The notes beneath the pieces were generated by a model, which worked only from the letters and a program-made list of their open reading frames with translations, ran no database searches and was not told the origin of the DNA. From NCBI RefSeq assembly GCF_003696265.1, contig NZ_RFFH01000009.1:124001-188000 (forward strand): a stretch of 64,000 nucleotides of DNA, read 5' to 3'. The translations under genes and the position numbers were made by a program. This DNA comes from Nocardia stercoris. GTDB lineage: Bacteria > Actinomycetota > Actinomycetes > Mycobacteriales > Mycobacteriaceae. Every line of letters starts with the position of its first letter. Within the stretch, counting starts at the first letter, position 1. Shown here piece after piece: positions 59,745 to 64,000 of this stretch.

Positions 59745-61661
59745 ATGGCGAAGAAGTTGAAGGACCCAGCCGAAGTCGGTCCCGACCGCACCCTGCAACT
59801 GATCTACTTCGGGGCCACGGTGATCGGAACCCTGTGGGTGGCCTTCCAGGTCGGTAACTGGCTCGCCGGCTCACCCAGCCCGTGGCCGATCTACAACCCG
59901 ATCTCGATCGTGGCGGCCATGTTCCGCGACCAGCTGCACTGGCCGACCCAGTCCACGATCGTCGTGTTCCTGATCATCGCGTCCGGGGTGCTGTGGCTGA
60001 TGGTGCGCAAGGAACGCGCCAAGCGCAAGCAGATCGGCCGGCTGGCCGTCGACGACAAGGCCGACTACATGGGCCAGGGCAGTGCGATCGGCGCCCTGTT
60101 CGAGAGCGGCGTGCGAGAGAAGGCCAAGCAGCTCGACGTGCGCACCGACCTCGGCCTGAGCCGCGGCCGCCCGGACCGGATCACCGGTCTGCCCGTCGTG
60201 CCCGGTGTGCCGCTGGGAGTCGGTGTGGCGGACGGGGTTCCGCTGTACGGGTCCATGGAGGACCTGCACATCGACATCTGGGGGCCGCGGCAGGGCAAGT
60301 CCAGTTCCCGGGTGATCCCGGCGATCCTGGCCGCCGACGGGCCGATCGTGGCCACCTCGAACAAGCGCGACGTCGTGGACGCGACCCGGGAAGTGCGCGA
60401 GCTCAAGGGATCTCCGGTGTTCGTATTCGACCCGCAGGGCGTCGCGGGAACGGAAACCCCGAGCTGGTACTGGAATCCGCTGCGCTGGGTCAACGCGCCG
60501 CGACCCGGCTGCGAGATGCGGGCCGCGCAGCTGGCCGGGCACTTCGCCGACGCCGACAACGGCGGTTCGGACAGCAAGGGCGACGCCTACTTCGACCAGG
60601 AGGCCGAGGACCTGCTGGCCAGCCTGTTCCTCGCCGCGTCCACCGCGGCGGCGCTGCACCCCGAACAGGCCGATCGGTGGACGGTCATGACCGTCTGGGA
60701 ATGGGTCACCAACGTCCAGAACCCGGAACCGATCGAGATCCTGCGCCAGGGCTACCGCACCTGGGTGGACGCGCCCGGCCTCGAGGTCGCGGCCTCGGGC
60801 CTGTCGCAGCAGTACAACACCGACCCGCGCACGCGCAGCGGCATTTTCGGCACAGCCAAGCAGATGATCAACTGCCTCAAGATGTCCGACGTCATCCCGT
60901 GGGTGTCGCCGCGCAAGGGCGGCACCGAATTCAACGAACTGGCGTTCCTGCAGGCCAACGGCACGCTCTACAGTCTGTCGCTGGAGGGGCGCGGCTCGGC
61001 GGCCCCGCTGGTCAGCGCGCTCACCGCCGCGGTGATCGACACCGCCATGCGGGAGGCGGCACGCTCGCCACACGGCCGGCTCCCGGTGCCGCTGCTCGCG
61101 GTCCTGGACGAGGCCGCCAACGTGGTCCGCTGGAAGGATCTGCCCAAGCAGTACAGCCACTTCGGTTCGCGCGGCATCGTGGTGATGACGGTCCTCCAGT
61201 CGTGGGCGCAGGGCGCGCGCTGCTGGGGCGAGGACGGGATGGCCGCCCTCTGGTCGGCCGCCAACGTGAAGGTGATCGGCAGCGGGATCGACGACACCAG
61301 GTTCCTGACCGACCGGTCCGAGGCGATCGGCGACTACGAGTACATCGCGCAGTCGATGTCGGAATCCAGTGGTGGTAAGAGTTATTCGCGGTCGCTGAGT
61401 GCCTCGAAGACCTTCAACGTGAACGCGCTGGTGACCATGCCGCGCGGGCGGGTCGTAGTGTTCACCTCCGGTGCGCCGGCGGTACTGGTGCGGACCGTGC
61501 CCTGGTGGGAGGGCCCGTACGCGGAGGCGGTCGAGCACTCGATCGCGCGGCACGAGCCGGGCCACCACAACCTGGCCAGTGATGTGATCGAGGAACAGGC
61601 GCTGACCACGGTGACGCCGCCGGCGACTTACGGTCAGCCCGAGGAGGTTCAGCCGCTGTGA
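59745..61661 (+). CDS. VirD4/TraG-like coupling ATPase
   Basis: A 638-residue type IV coupling protein: two N-terminal helices (LIYFGATVIGTLWVAFQVGN and TIVVFLIIASGVLWLMVRKE), a cytosolic region, Walker A GPRQGKSSS (residues 180-188, Lys185), VFVFDPQGVA, a VirD4-type YFDQEAEDLLASLF segment, LLAVLDEAANV as Walker B, and VVMTVLQSWAQGARCWGEDG in the C-terminal core. It would select and hand over substrates to the VirB4-driven channel. AGGAGG 8 bases before ATG 59745. Its stop overlaps the DUF4913 gene start (GTGA). Confidence 0.88.
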   Translation: MAKKLKDPAEVGPDRTLQLIYFGATVIGTLWVAFQVGNWLAGSPSPWPIYNPISIVAAMFRDQLHWPTQSTIVVFLIIASGVLWLMVRKERAKRKQIGRLAVDDKADYMGQGSAIGALFESGVREKAKQLDVRTDLGLSRGRPDRITGLPVVPGVPLGVGVADGVPLYGSMEDLHIDIWGPRQGKSSSRVIPAILAADGPIVATSNKRDVVDATREVRELKGSPVFVFDPQGVAGTETPSWYWNPLRWVNAPRPGCEMRAAQLAGHFADADNGGSDSKGDAYFDQEAEDLLASLFLAASTAAALHPEQADRWTVMTVWEWVTNVQNPEPIEILRQGYRTWVDAPGLEVAASGLSQQYNTDPRTRSGIFGTAKQMINCLKMSDVIPWVSPRKGGTEFNELAFLQANGTLYSLSLEGRGSAAPLVSALTAAVIDTAMREAARSPHGRLPVPLLAVLDEAANVVRWKDLPKQYSHFGSRGIVVMTVLQSWAQGARCWGEDGMAALWSAANVKVIGSGIDDTRFLTDRSEAIGDYEYIAQSMSESSGGKSYSRSLSASKTFNVNALVTMPRGRVVVFTSGAPAVLVRTVPWWEGPYAEAVEHSIARHEPGHHNLASDVIEEQALTTVTPPATYGQPEEVQPL

Positions 61662-62413
61662 GCGAGCAGGATACGGGTCTGTTGTACTACCCGAACGTGA
61701 TCGAGTTCGTCGACCAATATTTTCGCCACGTGCTCCAGCGGCAGGTGACCGACACCAACGAGGTCTCCTGGTGCCCGGAATGGTGGCGCCACTCCGAGGC
61801 GCTGGCCCGGTTCGACGCCATCTGGCGGGCCTGGGAGCACTACCGGTTGAACCCGAACACCGGGATGGCGAACTGGTTCGTCGACCATGTGGACTGGCAC
61901 ATGGACGTCCTGTTCGACCCGGCCGGGCCCTTCCGCTATTGCAGTGGACGTGGTGGTCACCGAAACATGTTGAGCCCCTTGCCGGTGGTCGAGCCGCCGG
62001 AAGGCCTGTTCGCCGTCGACGACATCGAGCCGTACGGGTCGGTGGCGGAATTCGTGGAGGAGTACATCTGCAAGGTGTACCGGCGTCAGGTGACGGACTC
62101 GGTGGACGTGGTGTGGTGCCCGGAGTGGTGGCGGCACGCCGAGGCCGGTGCGCGCATGCTGGGTCTGTGGGAGAGCTGGTATTTCAAGCGAAACCAGGGG
62201 GCCGTCGGGATCAGCGAATGGTTCATCGACCACGCCGATCCTCAGATGAGAATCCTGTTCAGCCCCAAGGGACCGTTCCGGTTCTGCTCGGTTCGCAACG
62301 GGCACAGCAATTATCTGACCGAGCATCCGCTGCCGATGCTGCGGCCGCCGGCCGAGTTCATGTCCGATCCGGGCGACGCCGAATTGGAAGGCGCGCAGGG
62401 TTTCGGCCGCTGA
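61658..62413 (+). CDS. Tandem DUF4913 protein
   Basis: A 251-residue protein made of two DUF4913 copies (about residues 8-110 and 125-235). Each has a QRQVTDT/RRQVTDS segment, WCPEWWRH, an aromatic central helix (IWRAWEHYRL / LWESWYFKRN), a WF[VI]DH segment and the closing GPFR[YF]CS-x-RxGH. DUF4913 is often found near conjugation genes but is uncharacterised. GTG 61658 overlaps the coupling-ATPase gene, so it is the last gene of the plus-strand run. Confidence 0.75.
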   Translation: MSEQDTGLLYYPNVIEFVDQYFRHVLQRQVTDTNEVSWCPEWWRHSEALARFDAIWRAWEHYRLNPNTGMANWFVDHVDWHMDVLFDPAGPFRYCSGRGGHRNMLSPLPVVEPPEGLFAVDDIEPYGSVAEFVEEYICKVYRRQVTDSVDVVWCPEWWRHAEAGARMLGLWESWYFKRNQGAVGISEWFIDHADPQMRILFSPKGPFRFCSVRNGHSNYLTEHPLPMLRPPAEFMSDPGDAELEGAQGFGR

Positions 62414-62440
62414 CCGCGCGAGCGCACCCGCCCAGTGGAA

Positions 62441-62474
62441 CACGAGCGGCCCGGGATCACCCGGGCCGCTCGTG
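62441..62474. terminator. Bidirectional terminator between DUF4913 and coiled-coil genes
   Basis: A perfect 15-bp stem (62441-62455 with 62460-62474) and a 4-base loop, followed by GTTTCG on the plus strand. It lies between convergent genes, 11 bases before the stop of the coiled-coil gene, and ends the cluster's plus-strand transcript. Confidence 0.8.
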
Positions 62475-62484
62475 GTTTCGTAGC

Positions 62485-63006
62485 TCAGCGCGTGCGGGAC
62501 CGCTCCAGCGCCCGCGCGGCTGCTTCGCGCGTCTGGCGTTTCGCCAGGTCCTCGGCGACGGTGCGGGCCGCCTCTTGCGCCGGGGTGGCCTGGCCGACGT
62601 CGAGCAGCATGCGTACCGACACCAGATCCGGTGCCACTCCGGCGCGAGACAGGTGCTGCGCCAACGCTTCCCGGCGTTCCCGGGAGTCGTAGCGGACCGG
62701 TGGTTCGGCGGCGAGCGACTGCACCATCGAACGGTCCTTCTCCAGCGAGATGCCCTGCGTCGCCGCGGGCCGGGCCAGCAGGCGCGCCAGCTCCTGGTTG
62801 CGCGGGTCCTTCGCCTTCGATTCGGCGGCCTCGCGCAGCGCGCGCTCGCGGGTCTCCTTCATGCGGGTCTCGGTGACCTTGGCGCGCGCCTCGGCTTCCT
62901 TCTGACCCCGTTCGCGGGTGCGGAGGGCGACCAGGGTCGCCAGCTGCAGCATCTGTCTCATCACCGCAGCGGTTTCGCGCCCGATATCGTCGAGTTCTTC
63001 GGCCAT
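62485..63006 (-). CDS. Coiled-coil protein opposing the T4SS-like cluster
   Basis: A 173-residue soluble, highly charged helical protein: QMLQLATLVALRTRERGQKE then AKVTETRMKETRERALREAA form long heptad-like helices rich in Arg, Glu and Ala; a second half has EPPVRYDSRERREALAQHLS and VSVRMLLDVGQATPAQEAAR. No domain is recognised. Its position, convergent with the cluster across a terminator, suggests an accessory or mobilisation-type protein, but this is only positional. ATG 63006 (MAEELDDIGRETAAV) with GGGAGCAGG upstream. Confidence 0.6.
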   Translation of the reverse strand: MAEELDDIGRETAAVMRQMLQLATLVALRTRERGQKEAEARAKVTETRMKETRERALREAAESKAKDPRNQELARLLARPAATQGISLEKDRSMVQSLAAEPPVRYDSRERREALAQHLSRAGVAPDLVSVRMLLDVGQATPAQEAARTVAEDLAKRQTREAAARALERSRTR

Positions 63007-63247
63007 TGCCTGCTCCCGATGCTGCAGTTGTGACTACGGATGAATGAAGTCGGGCCTCGCTCGCCGCACTCCGTACCCCGAGGTTACCAGCGGCAGCACA
63101 GGGCAGCCTTGGTTGTCACGGGACATAACCGAACATGTCGTACAAATCCGGCACGACTGGACGGCGGTCGAAACCCGCCGTCAACCTTGCCGGATCGCAC
63201 GCCGGTGTGCCACTCGACAGGCCGCCGTAGGCCGAGATTCGGACCGG

Positions 63248-64000
63248 CTACTGCGCCCTTGCGGTCGCGATGACCACCGGGTTCGCCGGCGCGCCGTCCT
63301 GGCTCGCGTCGGCGGTTCCGGCGGCCGCGATCCTGTCCAGGGTCGCCAGGCCGGTGGGGTCGACGGTGCCGAAGACGGTGTAGTCGGGCGGCAGTTCGGA
63401 GTCGCCGATCACCAGGAAGAACTGGCTGCCGTTGGTGCCCTCGGTGGGCATGCCGGGCCGGTCGGAGTTGGCCATGGCGACGACGCCGCGCGAATAGGTC
63501 ACGGGCTGACCGGCATTGGGGTTGTCGGGCGCGATCTGGTCACTCGGGTACTCGTTCGCGAACTCGTATCCCGGTGTGCCGGTTCCCTTTCCGGTCGGGT
63601 CGCCGCACTGCAGCACCTTCAGGGACGGGGCATCGGTCAGGCGGTGGCAGGGGGAGTTGTCGAAGTAGTTCTGCGCCACCAGGTTCAGGAAGCTGTCGAC
63701 CGTACAGGGCGCCTCGGACCGATCGAGGGTCAGCGACATCGGGCCCTGGCCGGTGTCCAGAGCCACCTGTGCGGTACCGGCCGTGCTGATGCCGGCCGTG
63801 GCGGGCTGGGTGATGCCGGGTACCGCGGCCGGTGCGGCGTGATAGCTACAGTCGACCGTCGCCGGGCGCGGATTCGGGCTGGGCAGAAGCGGCTTCGCCG
63901 GTGCGGGCGCCGCGGTGGTCGAGGCGACCGGAGCTGCGGCCGCCGGGTGATCCTCGGTGGCGGGGCGGATTCCGGCGGCCGCGGCGGAGACCGCGACCAC
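63248..64000 (-). CDS. ppiB: Cyclophilin-type peptidyl-prolyl isomerase, 5' end cut by window edge
   Basis: A 250-codon partial frame without a start in the window. The visible N-terminus is Ala/Pro-rich (low complexity), preceded presumably by a signal or membrane helix outside the window, then VDCSYHAAPAAVPGITQPAT and the cyclophilin domain: TLDRSEAPCTVDSFLNLVAQ, NYFDNSPCHRLTD, GTGTPGYEFANEYPSDQIAP, SRGVVAMANSDRPGMPTEGT, NGSQFFLVIGDSELPPDYTV and FGTVDPTGLATLDRI. It speeds proline isomerisation in exported proteins and corresponds to Rv2582c, which lies next to rel in M. tuberculosis. The 241-base gap 63007-63247 has no gene I can support. Confidence 0.9.
   Translation of the reverse strand: MVAVSAAAAGIRPATEDHPAAAAPVASTTAAPAPAKPLLPSPNPRPATVDCSYHAAPAAVPGITQPATAGISTAGTAQVALDTGQGPMSLTLDRSEAPCTVDSFLNLVAQNYFDNSPCHRLTDAPSLKVLQCGDPTGKGTGTPGYEFANEYPSDQIAPDNPNAGQPVTYSRGVVAMANSDRPGMPTEGTNGSQFFLVIGDSELPPDYTVFGTVDPTGLATLDRIAAAGTADASQDGAPANPVVIATARAQ

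Noticed and set aside
63007..63247. att site or tRNA at the right border of the inserted region
   Set aside because: No tRNA-like cloverleaf or direct repeat with the left border (44,500-45,145) was found by eye.
1..64000. CRISPR arrays, rRNA and tRNA genes
   Set aside because: No regularly spaced identical repeats with variable spacers, and no rRNA or tRNA sequence was recognised.

Overview
The window is high-GC actinobacterial chromosome and most likely comes from Nocardia or a close mycolic-acid genus such as Rhodococcus or Gordonia. GTG and occasional TTG starts are common, genes often overlap by four bases, and the gene order largely follows a block I know from Mycobacterium tuberculosis: thrS, HIT hydrolase, PIP synthase, PatA, PimA, NUDIX, then pdxS, tesB, pdxT, yebC, ruvCAB, then yajC-secD-secF, lipoprotein, apt, rel and ppiB. 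Genus is inferred from content and synteny; no rRNA or tRNA is present.

1-5,990: ethanolamine use and odds and ends. A partial eutB (minus strand, cut by the left edge) is divergent from an APC permease and an IclR regulator. A lysoplasmalogenase-like membrane protein, a DUF6508-type protein and a FhuF-like 2Fe-2S protein follow. 6,138-12,676: a tightly packed operon thrS, HIT, PIP synthase, PatA, PimA, NUDIX, which links threonyl-tRNA synthesis to phosphatidylinositol mannoside assembly. 12,700-17,750: a small membrane protein, a TetR regulator divergent from a PPOX-fold protein, pdxS, a YbjQ-like protein, yebC and pdxT. The two PLP-synthase genes are separated and on opposite strands.

17,980-30,100: KimA-like permease, tesB, a uridine-kinase-like protein with a degraded P-loop, a membrane esterase, a DUF2254 membrane protein, ruvCAB behind an SOS box, a secretory lipase and a membrane-anchored protein. 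30,224-44,172: a protein with four DivIVA-type repeats, a Baeyer-Villiger-type monooxygenase, yajC-secD-secF, a peptide-binding lipoprotein, apt, small secreted and F420-type oxidoreductase genes, ynfA, rel, ppnP and a DMT-type transporter.

44,500-63,010 is the unusual part. Where M. tuberculosis has rel next to ppiB, this window carries a chromosomal cluster resembling a type IV secretion or conjugation apparatus. It has two MinD-like proteins with altered P-loops, two small pilin-like proteins with their own promoter, a VirB8-topology protein, a VirB6/TrbL-like polytopic protein, an SCO6880-family protein, and a 1,506-residue VirB4-like ATPase with a very long repeat-rich N-terminus. A transposase-OrfA-like HTH protein, a three-module cell-wall hydrolase, a lipoprotein, a VirD4/TraG-like coupling ATPase and a tandem DUF4913 protein complete the plus-strand run, with an opposing coiled-coil gene at the end. 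I see no relaxase, integrase, tRNA or att repeat here, so it may be a domesticated or protein-secreting system rather than a mobile element. ppiB (partial) resumes the conserved order at the right edge.
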